The notes below the pieces were generated by a model, which worked only from the letters and a program-made list of their open reading frames with translations, was not told the origin of the DNA and ran no database searches. From contig NC_088295.1 in the NCBI RefSeq assembly GCF_032854445.1, forward strand, positions 96,369,063 through 96,433,062: a stretch of 64,000 bases of DNA, given 5' to 3'. Source of the DNA: Liolophura sinensis (taxonomy: Eukaryota; Mollusca; Polyplacophora; Chitonida; Chitonidae). The translations under genes and the position numbers were made by a program. Shown piece after piece: positions 1 to 12,544 of the stretch; the first letter of the stretch is position 1, and each line of letters begins with the position of its first letter.

Positions 1-400
1 GTGACTGCCACGTGCGCTATTGTGACTGCCACAGGCGCTATTGTGACTGCCACAGGCGCTATTGTGACTGCCATGGTGGCCATTGTGACTGTCACAGCGA
101 CTATTGTGACTGCCACAGGCGCTATGGTAACTGCCACAGGCGCTATTGTGACTGTCATAGCGGCTATTGTGACTGTCACAGCGACTATTGTGACTGTCAC
201 AGCGACTATTGTGACTGCCACAGGCGCTGTTGTGACTGCCACAGGCGCTATTGTGACTGCCACAGGCGCTATTGTGACTGCCACAAGCGCTAATGTAACT
301 GACACAGGCGCTATTGTAACTGCCACGTGTGCTATTGTAACTGCCACAGGCGCTATTTGCCTGTATGAATTTTCGGCGCTAGGCCATTGCGGTTATGTGT
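1..400. repeat. 21-bp minisatellite
   Basis: About 19 head-to-tail copies of a 21-bp unit, consensus gtgactgccacaggcgctat plus t, with scattered substitutions. The array runs off the left edge of the window. Because 21 is a multiple of three, one frame stays open as a seven-residue repeat (VTATGAI). I read that ORF as a by-product of the period, since there is no flanking coding sequence. Confidence 0.9.
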
Positions 401-757
401 AGTGTAATAATTATGTTTGAAAACACAGTGTATTTGAAGCAGATTCTGTTTCATTTTGATGTAAATATCCCAAACTTGATGTCACATTATTCTATAATAA
501 AATAATAAAAATTGTGTTATAAATGCATATCTGAAATGCTAGGTGGAACGAAGCTCCTGTTGAAGTACATGTATATCAGTGTATGTTCTCGATAACTGAG
601 AATTGTCCAAAGACAAGTGTTTTATGACAGCTGCTTACAGTTTATGCAGTAGAAATATACTGCGTAATGTAAATCGTGAATTGGCGAAGGCTGTTGTGCA
701 GAAAGTTTGTTCAGTTATCCTTTGGAATGAAAGTAGTACGCATGTACGATGAATAAA
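401..757. other. AT-rich spacer, no gene seen
   Basis: Unique-looking sequence between two minisatellites. I found no convincing ORF, RNA gene or transposon end. Confidence 0.5.
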
Positions 758-2665
758 ATGACTGGCAGCACCTATGCTTACGATACAGAGACAATAGCTG
801 ACTGGACCTACGCTTACGATATACAGACGACCTGAGTGGACCTACGCTTATGATATACAGAAAAGCTGGCTGCACCTTCGCTTATGATATACAGAATAGC
901 TTACTTGATCTACGCTTACGATATACAGAAAAGCTGACTAGGCCTACGCTTATGATATACAGACGACCTGAGTGGACCTACGCTTATGATGTACAGAATA
1001 GCTGACTGGACCTACGCTTATGATATACCGAAATGATGACTGGACCTAGGCTTACAATATACAGACGGCCTGAGTGGGCCTACGTTTATGATATACAGAA
1101 GAGCTGACTAGACCTACGCTTACGATACACAGAATAGCTGACTGAGCCTACGTTTATGATATACAGAATAGCTGACTGGACCGACGCTTATGATATACAG
1201 AATAACTGACTGGACCTACGTTTATGATATACAGAATAGCTGACTGGACCTACGCTTACGATATACAGAATAGCGGACTGGACCTACGTTTATGATATAC
1301 AGAATAGCTGACTGGACCGACGCTTATGATATACAGAATAGCGGACTGGACCTACGCTTATGATATACCGAAAAGATGACTGGACCGACGCTTATGATAT
1401 ACAGAATAGCTGACTGGACCGACGCTTATGATATACAGAATAACTGACTGGACCTACGTTTATGATATACAGAATAGCTGACTGGACCTACGCTTACGAT
1501 ATACAGAATAGCTGACTGGACCTACGCTTATGATATACCGAAAAGATGACTGGACCGACGCTTATGATATACAGAATAGCTGACTGGACCGACGCTTATG
1601 ATATACAGAATAACTGACTGAGCTTACGCTTACGATATACAGACGACCTGAGTGGACCTACGCTTACGATATACAGAATAGCTGACTTGACCTACGCTTA
1701 CGTTATTACAGATAGCTGACTGGACCGACGCTTATGATATACAGAATAACTGACTGGGCTTACGCTTACGATATACAGACGACCTGAGTGGACCTACGCT
1801 TACGATATACAGAAGAGCTGACTGGACCGACATATATGACATACAGACGACCTGAGTGGACCAACGCTGACGATATACAGAATAGCTGACCTAACCTACA
1901 CTTACGATATACAGAAGAGCTCAGTGGACCTACGTTTATGATATACAGACGACCTGAGTGGACCTACGCTTACGATATACAGTAGAGCTGACTGGACGTA
2001 CGTTTATGATATACAGACGACCCGAGTGGACTTACGCTTACGATATACAGAAGAGCTGACTGGACCGAGGCATATGATATACAGAAGAGCTGGCTGGACC
2101 AACGCTTGCGATATACAGAATTGCTGACCTAACCTACGCTTACGATATACAGAAGAGCTGAGTGGACCTACGCTTACGATATACAGGAAAGATTACTGGA
2201 CCTACGTTTATGATATACAGACGACCTGAGTGGACCTATATCGTATATCGTAAGCGTTGGCCAAGCCAGCTCTTCTGTATATCGTAAGCGTAGGTCACAG
2301 ACGACCTGAGTGGACCTACGCTTACCATATACAGAAGAGGTGGCTGGACCAACGCTTACGATATACAGAACAGCTGACCTAACCTACGCTTACGATATAC
2401 AGAACAGCTGAGTGGACCTACGTTTATGATATACAGACAAGCTGAGTGGACCTACGCTTACGATATACAGACGACCTGGGTGGACCTACGCTTACGATAT
2501 ACAGAATAGCTGACTGGATCTACGCTTACGATATACAGAAGAGCTGACTGGACCTACGTTTATGATATACAGAAGGGCTGACTGGGCCTACGCTTATGAT
2601 ATACAGAATAGCTGACCCAACCCACGGTTACGATATACAGAATAGCTGACTTGACCTACACTTAC
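758..2665. repeat. 34-bp minisatellite with an inverted segment
   Basis: More than 50 copies of a ~34-bp unit built around ggacctacgcttatgatata and cagaatagctgact. Common variants carry cagacgacctgagt or cagaagagctg in the second half. At about 2237-2298 nearly two units run on the opposite strand, with the array continuing normally on both sides. The array lies just beyond the 3' end of the minus-strand secreted-protein gene. Confidence 0.9.
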
Positions 2666-3042
2666 AGTAGGTCCACTGTAGAATAAAAGGAAGGGAAGAA
2701 GTGATAATAACCTGACACACAATGTAAAGAAAAAGCAGGTGCATAATTTTAATCACTGAATTTTTTTAAAACACAGGAAACCTATAGTGTAATGTTGACC
2801 TCTCTTAACGTAATGTTTGCATCTGTAACTTTGTAGATGGCAGAAGCCCCTGATGTGTAAAGCTTTACGGTAGCTAGTGGAATAACCTGGAGACGAGCGA
2901 ACACCAATTTCACTAATGTCACCAAGCAAGTTAAAAATAAAATAAAATCAATATTAAAAAATTCTAAAAGATTAATCAGCCTCTAAATCATTGATATTCG
3001 TCAATGTCGCATGTAGAATAACAATTCGACAAGAGCCGTTTG
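2666..3042. other. Spacer, possible 3' UTR of the secreted-protein gene
   Basis: Non-repetitive AT-rich DNA between the 34-bp array and the stop codon of the minus-strand gene. If that gene is real, part of this is its 3' UTR. I could not fix a polyadenylation site. Confidence 0.35.
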
Positions 3043-6000
3043 TTAGCCATAGACCACACATGACATACGCTCCCCCGCCGAGAACTTCTCACACTGGACC
3101 GCGCCGCTTTCCCTGTGAAAATAGTGAACGATAACAAATGGAGTTTGCAAAAGTCTGAAGCCACATGGTTGGTAGTCGCCTTTGCCGTACCTGCACATGA
3201 TGTCCACAGAAACTGGGAAACTGGCAACACTAGGCTCGGTCTGCTGGTGGTGGAACACACAAGACAGATCAAAGGCCAGGCACAGTTCACGGGCACCGTC
3301 CTGAATCAGAGGGACTGAGATCTCTTGATAACCATGCCTGGTGACAACAGCAAACACTGTATCAGGTAATCGGGAACTCTGTAACATCGCGTTTACAAAG
3401 AGCGTAGCTTTGCCCACCACTTTCTGGTCATCACGAGAGAAAATAATGTTGTACCATCCTTGAGCATCTGTGAAATACAGCAAAGAAACGATTTACTAGC
3501 TTGGCTTAGTAGAAGAATGGTAACTATAGTTTACAACATCAACTAAAAGTCAGACAAAGACAAAACGCAGCAGTATTCAGATACAGCCAGAGTACATGTG
3601 TTCCCTACTATCACGACTTCTGCAACAATCTCACCATGGTACCCTCACTAAAACGACGTCAACAATCTCACCGTGTCTACTCTGCAACAACCTCACCGTG
3701 TCTACATAAATGACTTTGTGTCTACTTTACTAAGAAGATGCCACCGTGACTATACCACTTACTTTGTGTCTACCTCAGACGACGTCTAAACAATCTCACC
3801 GTGTCTACATTACTCACTTTGTGTATAACCCACTAACCTCTCAACAATCTCACGGTTTCTACATCACTTACACAGTGTCTTCTTCAGCAACACGACGACT
3901 ACTACAATTTCATCGTGTCTACATCACTTACTTTGTGTCTACCCGATAAATCGACGTCCACAACAATCTCATCGTGTCTACACCACTCACCCTATGTTCA
4001 CTCCACTAAAACGACGTCTAAAACCATCACTGACTTTGTGTCCACCCCACTAACAAACACAACATCTACAACAATCTCACGGTATTTACGAGTCACACCG
4101 TGCTTACCCCACAAACACGACGTCTGCAACGAACTGACCCAGTCTATATCACTAGCACCGTGTCTATCCCAATAACACGACAAGTAGAACAATCTCACAG
4201 TGTCTACATTACTCATTTTGTGTCTAGCCCTCTATCACGACGTCTACAACAATCTCACCCTGTCTGCATCTTGCACACCGTGTCTAACCCACAAACACGA
4301 CGTCCACAACAATCTCACCGTGTCTTACACAGTGTCTACCTCACTGACTCGACGTCTATTACAACCTCATCGTGTCTATATCACTACATCTACCCCCGTC
4401 AAAACCGGCATCCACAACAATCTCATCGTGTCTTTATGTCCGCCATGTCCCTCGCACTAACGCGATGTCTAAAGCAATCTCATAGTGTCACATTACTGAT
4501 GTGTTAGTGTCTACCCCACTAACAAACACATCTACAACAATCTCACGGTATTTACATTAGTCACACTATGTTTACCCATCAAACACAACGTCCACAAAGA
4601 TGTCAGAGAGTCTATATCACTCGCACCGGGTCTACCAACAACAATCTCACGGTATTTACATTAGTCACACTATGTTTACCCATCAAACACAACGTCCACA
4701 ACGATGTCAGAGAGACTATATCACTCGCACCGGGTCTACCAACAACAATCTCACGGTATTTACATTAGTCACACTATGTTTACCCATCAAACACAACGTC
4801 CACAACGATGTCAGAGAGTCTATATCACTCGCAACGGGTCTACCCCACTGTCACGACCACTACAGCAACCTCACTGAGTCCACATCACGCACACCGTATC
4901 TACCTCACTAACACCACGTCCTCCACAAGAATATCTCCGTGTCTACATCATTCAGCTTGTGACTACCCATAAACACGACGTCTACAACAATTTCAGCGTG
5001 TCTACGCCACTCACACCGTGTCTACTTCAGTGGCACGATATCTAGCACAATCTCACTGTGTCTACCCTCATTCACACCGTGTCTACCCCACTAACGCGAT
5101 GTCTGCAGCAATCTCACCGTGTCTACATCACTCGAACAGTGAGACCCCAATGTCAACATTATTCACACATTATTCCAATATAGCGACACCATATCTAGAA
5201 CAATCTCGTCTCGTAACGACATCTGCAACAAATGTCGTAGTCATTGTCGTACTCACACCGTGCCTACTTCAGTGGTACGACGCCTGCCACGTCTGCAGCA
5301 ATCCCATCATGTCTACATCACGCACACAGTGTCTACCCCACTGAAACGACGTCTAAGGCCACCTAACTGTGTCAACATTGCTCACAACTTGTCTAAATTA
5401 GCGACACGCGATGTCTACGACAATCTCAACTAGTGTACCCTACAAAGACGACAACTAACATGACGTCTACAACAATCTCACCGTGTGTGCATCTCTCACA
5501 CCGTGTCTAACCCACAAACACAACGTCTACAAAAATCCCACCGCGTCTATATCATTCACTTTTTGTCTACCTCACTAAGAAGATGCCTACGACAATCTTA
5601 CCGTGTCTACATCACTCACATTGTGTTTACTTCATTAACACCACGTCTAAACAATCTCAAGTTGTCTACATCACTCACTTTGTGTTTAGTCCTCTATGAT
5701 GACGTCTACAACACTTTCACGGTGTCTCCATCTCTCATACTGTGTCTAACCCACAAACCCACAAATACGACGTCTACAACAATTTCACCGTGTCTACATC
5801 ACGTACATAGTGTCTACCTTACTGACACGACGTCAACAATAATCTCACTGAGTCTACATCACCCACACCTCTAAATCCGCGATACGACGTCTATTACAAT
5901 CCCATCGTGTCTACATCACTGACAACATGTCCATCCCACTAACACGACTACACCAATCCCACTAAAAAAATCTCACAGTGTCACATCACTGTTTTTGTGT

Positions 6001-9000
6001 ATACCCCACCAACAAAAATGGCATCTATACCAGTCTCACGGTATCCATATAGGTCAAGCCGTTTTTACCCCACAAACACAACGTCCACAACGATCTTACA
6101 GAGTCTATATTACTCGCACAGTGTCTACCCCACTGTCACGACCACTACAACAACCTCACTGTGTCTACATCACTCACACTGTGTTGACTCCACTAACATG
6201 TTTGTAACATACCCACCGCGTCTACATTACTCACTTTGTGTCTACCCTATTAAGAGGAAGTCTACAACAATCTCACCGTGTGTACATCTCTCACTTTGTG
6301 TCTACCTCACTAACATGGCTTATGCAACAATCTCACACCCTATCTATCCCAATATAAGACGTCAGCAAGAAACGCACGGTGTCTATATAAATCGCTTTGT
6401 GTCTACCTCACTAAGAATATGTATACAACGATCCTACCGTGTCTATACAACTTACTTTGTGTCTACCAAACCAACACCATGACGTCTAAAACAATAACTG
6501 GCTTTGTGTCTACCCCACTAACAAACACGACATTTACAACAATCTCACGGTATTTACATCAGTTACACCATATTCACCATGTTCACACGACGTCCACAAC
6601 GATCTCACAGAGTCTATATTACTTGCACCGTGTCTTCCCAACTAACACGATACCAGCTATATAACCGCGTCTACACTACTAACAAGACGTCTACAACAAT
6701 CTCACCGTGTCTACCACACTTATCCGACTTCTGCAACAATCTCACCCTGTCTACACCACTAACAGGACGTCTACAACAATTTTACGGTGGCTACATCACT
6801 TACATCGTGCTTACTCCTTTAACACGGTGACTGCAACAAGCCCACCGTGTCTTTATCACTCACTTTGTGTCCACCTTACCAGCACGGCTTCTGCAACATT
6901 CTCAGCGTGTCTACCTCACTAACACGGCGTCTGCAACAATCTCATCGAGTCTACATCAGTCACACTGTGTCTACTTCAGTGACAAGACGTATACCACAAT
7001 GTGACCGAGTCTACCCTCATTTACACCATGTCTACCCTACTAACGCGACATCTGCAGCCATCTCACCGTGTCTACATCACTCAAACAGTGGTTACCCACT
7101 GACACGACGTCGAAGTCAATCTGACTGTGTCAAAATTACTCACACCTTGTCTACCTTAGCGACACGATGTCTACAACAATGTCAACGTGTCTACCTTACT
7201 AACACGACTTCTGCAACAGTGTCACCACGACTACGCCACTAATTCGACATCTACAACAGTCTCACCATGTCTACCCCAATAACAGGACGTCTACAACAAC
7301 CTCACTGTGCCTACATCACTCACATTGTGTTTGCTCCACAAACACGACATCTTCACAAATCTCACCTTGTCTACATCACTTACAGTGTGTACTCTACTGA
7401 TCAGTCGTCTAAGACAATCTCACTGTGTCTATATCAATCACGCTTTGTTTACCTCATCGACACGATGTCTACAACAATCTCACCGTGTCTACCTCACGCC
7501 ACTCATTTTTGCCACATCGCTAATCCACAACAATGTTACTTTGTCCCCATCATTCGCACCGTGTCTACTCCACTGATACGACAACTACAACAATCTCACT
7601 GTGTTTACATCACTAATACCGTGTATACCTCACTAACACGACTTCCACAAGAATCTCTCCGTGTTTACATGACTCACTTTGTGACTACCCCACTGCCACG
7701 ACGTGTACAACAATTTTACCGTGTCTACGCCACTGACTCGACGCCTACAACAATCTCACCCTGTCTACCCCACTAATAGGACGTCTGCAACAATCTCACG
7801 GCATCTTCATCACTCACACCGTGTTTACTCCACCAACACGACGTCTGCAACATTCTCACCGTGTTTACCCCCTAACCCGACTTCTGCAGCAATCTCACCT
7901 TGTGTCTACCCCACTATTCCGACTTCTGCTCTGCATCAATCTCATCGTGTCTACCCTACTAACCCGACTTCCGCAACAATCTCACCGTGTCTACCCTACT
8001 AACCCGACTTCTGCAATCTAACCGTGTATACATCACTCCCTTTGTGTCTACGCCACAAACAGGACGTCTTTAGGAATCTCACCGTGGCAACATCTCTTAC
8101 AGTATCTTCCCTACTGATCCGACGGTTAAGACAATCCCAGTGTGTCTACATCACTCACGCCTTCCCTACCTCAGCGACACGATGTCTACAACAATCTCAC
8201 CATGTCTACCCTAATTACACTTCTGCGACAATCTCACGTGTCTATCCTACGAACACGACCTCTACAACAATCTCATCGTGTCTATGACACTAACTTGACG
8301 TCTAACATGACGTCTACAACAATCTCACGGTGTCTACATCACTCACACTAACACGACCTCAACCAGAAACCCACCCTGTCAACATTACTGACTTTGTGTC
8401 TACCTCACTAACACGGTTTCTGCAACAATCTCACCGCGTTTATCCCACTAACCAGACTTCTGCAACAATCTCCAGGAGATGACCCAGGAGTCTCTCACTA
8501 ATGTGGTCGCTGTGAGTTCAAGTCCAACTCATGCTGGCTTCCTCTCTGGCCGTACGTGGGAAAGTCTTGCAGCTACCTGCGGATGGTCGTGGATTTTCCC
8601 CGGGCTCTGCCCGATTTCCACCCCCGTAATGCTGGCCGCCGTCGTATGTGAAATGTATGTGAAGTGAAATATTTTGAGTACGGCGTAAAACACCAACCAA
8701 TCAAATAAATAAATAAATAAATAAATCTACTCCACCACCATTTACACGACGTCTGCAACGATCTTAACGCGACTATCCCACTAACCCGACTTCTGCAACA
8801 TTATCACCATGCCTACCCTACTAAGACGACTTCTGCAACATTGTCACTGTGTTTACCTACTAACCCGGCTTCTGCAACAATCTCACCGAGTGTACAACAC
8901 CCCTTTGTGTCTACACCACAAAGTCGACATCTTCACGAATCTCACCTTGTCAACATCACCTACAGTATCTGTAGTATACTGTATTGTCTACAGTAACTGA

Positions 9001-10851
9001 TCAGACGTCTAAGACAATCTCACTGTGTCTACATCACTCACGACTTCTCTACCTCAGCGACACGATGTCTACAACATCTCACCGTGTCTACCTTACTTAC
9101 ATGACTTCTGCAACAATCTCAAGTGTGTACCCCACTAACACGACGTTTACAACAAGCTCACCGTGTCTACCTCACTACCACGACTTCTGTAACAATCTCA
9201 CCGTGCCTACATCACTTATACAGTGTTTACTCCACTGTCACGACGTCTAAGACAATCTCAGTGTGCCTACATCACACTGTGTCTAACCTACTAAGACGAC
9301 AATCTCACAGTATCACATCACTAACTTTATGTCACCCTAGTAATAAACACGACATCTACAACAATCTTTCGGTGTCTACATCACTCACACCGTGTTTACC
9401 TCACAAACACGACGTCCACAACGATCTCACCCTGTCTAACTTACTAGCACGACGTCTACAACAGTCTCACTGGGTATACCCCATTAGCACGACGACAACA
9501 ACACTTGCCTACATCACTTGCACACTGTCTTTCCCACTGACACCACGGCAAAGACAATCTCACTGTGTCTACATTACTCACACTATGCCTACCCCACTAA
9601 CACGACGTCTCAAACAATCTCAAAGCACATCACTCATTTTCTCACTCCACTAATAAACACGACATTTACAACAATTTCACGGTGTCAATATCACTCACAC
9701 CGCGTTTACCCCACAAACACGACGTCCACAACGACCTCACGAGCCTATATCACGCTCACCTTGTCTACCCCACACAACGTCTATATCAATCTCACAGTGT
9801 TTACATTACTTACATCGTCACAGGTGAATTGCACAGTTGCCATTAGCCTACAGTCGGCCCATGGGAGTATCTCACCTTTAGGTTGGCCGCTGTGCTGACG
9901 TACGGTGGAGGAGCAGTGGTCGTGGTCCCCAGCACTAAGCGCTCTGAGGACTTCCAGACTAGCTTCTTGTAGTTTCAGCTCGGGAGTACACCTCTGATCA
10001 GAGTTTATACCATTAGTTATGGAGTCAGAAGCAATCTCTTCCAGAATATGTCCTAAATGATGATTTCCTGCAAAAAGAAATTGCAGTATAGTGTTGGTGG
10101 GTATTGTGACGAACAAAAACTCCAGTTACCTTGCGAGACGACGCCTTGGTGCAGACACAGTGGGGCGAGAAGGTTGCGACGAACAAAACGTGGATTTACC
10201 GTGAGAGACGGCGTAGTTTTGGAGAATCAGTTGGGTGAGAAGGTTACGACAAACAAAACGTGGATTTACCGTGAGAGAAGGCTGCGACATACAAAACATG
10301 GATTTATCGTGGGAAATGGCGTAGTTTTGGAGACGCAGTTGGGGGAGAAGGTTACGAAGAACAAAACGTGGAATTACTTTGAGAAACGGTGTAGTTTTGG
10401 AGAAACACATGGACGAGAAGGTTGCGACAAACAAAACATGGATTTGCCTTGAGAAACGGCGTAGTTTTGGAGAAGCACATGGACGAGAAGGTTGCGACAA
10501 ACAAAACATGGATTTGCCTTGAGAAACGGCGCAGTTTTGGAGAAGCACATGGACGAGAATGTTGCGACAAAAAGAACATGGATTTGCCTTGAGAAATGGC
10601 GTAGTTTTGGAGAAGCACATGGACGAGAAGGTTGCAACAAACAAAACATGGATTTGCCTTGAGAAATGGCGTAGGTTTGGAGAAGCACATGGACGAGAAG
10701 GTTGAGAGAAAGAAAAAGTGAATTTACCTTGAGAGACGGTATAGTTATGACGAAGCAATTGTGTGAGAGCGTTTCGACGGCCGGGCATCAGGGCACTGAC
10801 TGCCTGCAACAGAGCTACACAAACGACTAACTTTCTCACACAGTTAGACAT
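3043..10851 (-). CDS. Predicted secreted protein, three exons, family not recognised
   Basis: Three-exon model on the minus strand: exon 1 10728-10851, exon 2 9876-10067, exon 3 3043-3467. Donors are CAAG|GTAAAT and AAAG|GTGAGA; acceptors are TTGCAG and TTCACAG. Both introns are phase 1, and the exons join in frame to 246 residues. Residues 1 to about 20 form a clear signal peptide: basic MSNCVRK, then a hydrophobic stretch ending AVSA. An NYT glycosylation sequon lies near residue 36. The mature part has about eight cysteines, mostly in exon 3, consistent with an extracellular disulphide-bonded protein. I do not recognise the family. A second good donor at 9812-9813 would extend exon 2 but leave it out of phase with exon 3. 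Intron 2 (6.4 kb) is almost all minisatellite, and intron 1 contains a 70-bp repeat derived from exon 1. The ATG at 10849-10851 was chosen because the signal peptide follows it directly; an upstream in-frame ATG at 10929 would add an unlikely leader. Confidence 0.6.
3590..9830. repeat. ~60-bp minisatellite filling intron 2 of the secreted-protein gene
   Basis: About 6.2 kb of a variable repeat made of half-units such as acaatctcaccgtgtctac and catcactcacaccgtgtcta, followed by ccccactaacacgacgtct. Copies differ in length and base composition, so the array is old overall. At about 4545-4860 a 104-bp higher-order unit recurs three times nearly unchanged, a sign of recent local amplification. 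A SINE is inserted at 8472-8727. Many open frames on both strands come from the repeat and have no independent coding signal. Confidence 0.9.
8472..8727 (+). mobile_element. tRNA-derived SINE, 5'-truncated (copy a)
   Basis: Contains the family's box-B-like gtgagttcaagtccaa, the conserved body (ggatggtcgtgg, gggctctgcccg, ctggccgccgtcgtat), the gtacggcgtaaaacaccaa 3' block and an (aaat)n tail. The tRNA-like 5' end with box A is missing. It is inserted in the 60-bp minisatellite. Confidence 0.85.
10106..10727 (-). repeat. 70-bp minisatellite derived from an exon 1/intron 1 junction
   Basis: About nine units with a 70-bp period; anchors such as gagaaacggc and gagaaatggc occur at 10451, 10521, 10591 and 10661. 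One unit near 10271 is shortened to about 40 bp. Each unit aligns to the last ~48 bases of exon 1 of the secreted-protein gene (10729-10780) plus the first ~22 bases of intron 1. Each unit therefore keeps a donor-like site, some GT and some GC type. All three minus-strand frames are open over most of the array. Confidence 0.85.
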
Positions 10852-10929
10852 CCTTTCTGCCTTGAATTCTGTCCAAAACGTTTTCGAGTTATGAGGGATA
10901 TGAGGAAAGATTCTGGCCTTTGCAAGCAT

Positions 10930-11439
10930 TTATACGTCATTTACGCCCTGACATGTGACAAAAAATGTTGTAAATTACCCTCCATCCTTTGATTTTAATC
11001 CATCTCTACAACCAAAAAAGGCGTGTTTAGACGAAGATAATTACCCTTTTATGTGAAAATGTCTTTTGATAACAGTCTTCTATTGTTTTAGGATAGCTGG
11101 CCTCAATGACTCACCGTGTTAGTGAGTAGGTGTATTTTATCAAGAAAATTTCCGCCAAAGGACAACATGGGTAATCTTCCCTCGCAAATTACCGCCCATC
11201 ACTAATTGTCAACACTGGTAATTATTCAGTGAATACACAAATGTCATATTATTAAGACACTTTACAGTAAATTTATGGCAACATTTCTCAGAAGGAAGAA
11301 CAAAGAAACAAACTGTAATCCGCACCATGGAAAGAATCACTTTTTCTTTTCTTTTTTTGGGGGGGTATACCCTCTTGTAAAAATTTCACTGCTCACTACT
11401 TCGGATATCATAATTTGATAATACCAGGTGAATTTTACT
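10930..11439. other. Intergenic spacer upstream of the secreted-protein gene
   Basis: AT-rich sequence between the predicted start of the minus-strand gene and the next repeat. It may contain that gene's promoter and 5' UTR, but I found no element I could name. Confidence 0.3.
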
Positions 11440-12065
11440 AAGAAATATTTTATGGATTCCGTGAAAAGTTATGAATTCTGTGATGAAAATATATATTGAT
11501 TCCGCCATAAAATAGTATACTAGTTTCGTCAATAAATGCTTCATAAATTCCAATATAAAATAGTGTGCGAATTTTGTCATGAAACAGTCCATATATTCTG
11601 TCCAATATGTAACATAATTTTAACAATAAATTGTTCAGGAATTCCGTCCAAAAAGTTGACCTTACTAAGCCTAAAACAGCACCTAAATTCCGATTAAAGA
11701 TTAATCTGACAAGCACTAAATTTAACCTGACTAAACCCTAAGTTAGAAGGTCCTGCAGCACCCTACGGATGGTCGTGTGTTTCCCCCGGTTTCGTCCTAC
11801 CATAATACTGGCCGCCGTCGTATAAGTGAAATAAAACTCCAATCAAATAAATAAATAAATAAATAAATAAATAACCTGACTAAACCTATATTTAACCTGA
11901 TTAACCCTAAAACAGATCTTAAATTCCGTCAAAAATAAAATTCCATCCAAAAATATTGATGGCTTCCGCCATAAAATACTATACTAAATCCGTCAAAATA
12001 TGATACATGGCTCCCGCTATAAAACTTGACATAAATTACATCACTTAATTAATACATGAATTCTG
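11440..12065. repeat. Strongly diverged short tandem repeat
   Basis: Loose repetition of segments like aattccgtcataaaatagt and aacctgactaaaccctaa, period roughly 30-40 bp, with heavy substitution. A SINE fragment interrupts it at 11750-11873. The short minus-strand ORFs here follow the repeat and look non-coding. Confidence 0.55.
11750..11873 (+). mobile_element. SINE 3' fragment (copy b)
   Basis: Only the 3' half of the SINE family is present: cctgcagcaccctacggatg, then ctggccgccgtcgtataagt, a shortened 3' block and an (aaat)n tail. Short repeats around it match the local tandem sequence, so no certain target duplication can be given. Confidence 0.8.
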
Positions 12066-12544
12066 CATTTATGGGTGTTCAAATGTTGTACACTTTTCAA
12101 AGCAGTGTTCCGTTGCAAGTGGACACTTTTGTACAGAGGCCAAACCGGATTCCTCTCTGGGAGATTTTACGACAAGAATGATAGTTTCTATTTTGACATT
12201 GTTAATAATCCGTAGCATACTTGGACTGCAATACTACCGAAGGGTCCTGCATATGGTATGTACATGTCTCGATTTGTACCTTTTGTTAGATCTTGTCTGT
12301 TGTGTAGCGATTTCATAACCAACGAGATACATATTTTATTATCGACAACTTATATATTAGCATGGTGCATGATTCGAGTTCGCCTAGAACACACCTTGCG
12401 CCTTTCCGACATCACTGGTTGACTGGTTCTATTTACATGATTCCGTCTTAATTTCGTACTTTATATGCTTTGTTAGATCTGTGGTGGTGTGTGTTATACC
12501 TGTTCGTCGTTTTGGGAATTGGTCTTGCGATTATTGATAAAAAA
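12066..12544. other. Spacer, nothing recognised
   Basis: Low-complexity-free AT-rich DNA between the diverged repeat and a dispersed repeat. No ORF, RNA gene or transposon end is supported. Confidence 0.4.

Noticed and set aside
1-402. 133-codon ORF with VTATGAI repeats
   Set aside because: The period of 21 keeps any frame without a stop open. No start context, domain or neighbouring coding sequence.
3746-9653. Many 60-180-codon ORFs rich in Ser, Thr, Leu and Tyr
   Set aside because: All follow the ~60-bp minisatellite in several frames at once and lack any codon or domain signal.
9814-9875. Longer form of exon 2 of the secreted-protein gene using the GATGTAAGT donor
   Set aside because: Would end in phase 0 and not join exon 3 (phase 1) in frame, while the donor at 9875 does.
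10126-10929. 267-codon single-exon reading of the 70-bp array
   Set aside because: Exon 1 has a strong donor at 10727 and phase-matched partners, so a spliced gene explains the sequence better. Alternative donor use is kept as a finding.
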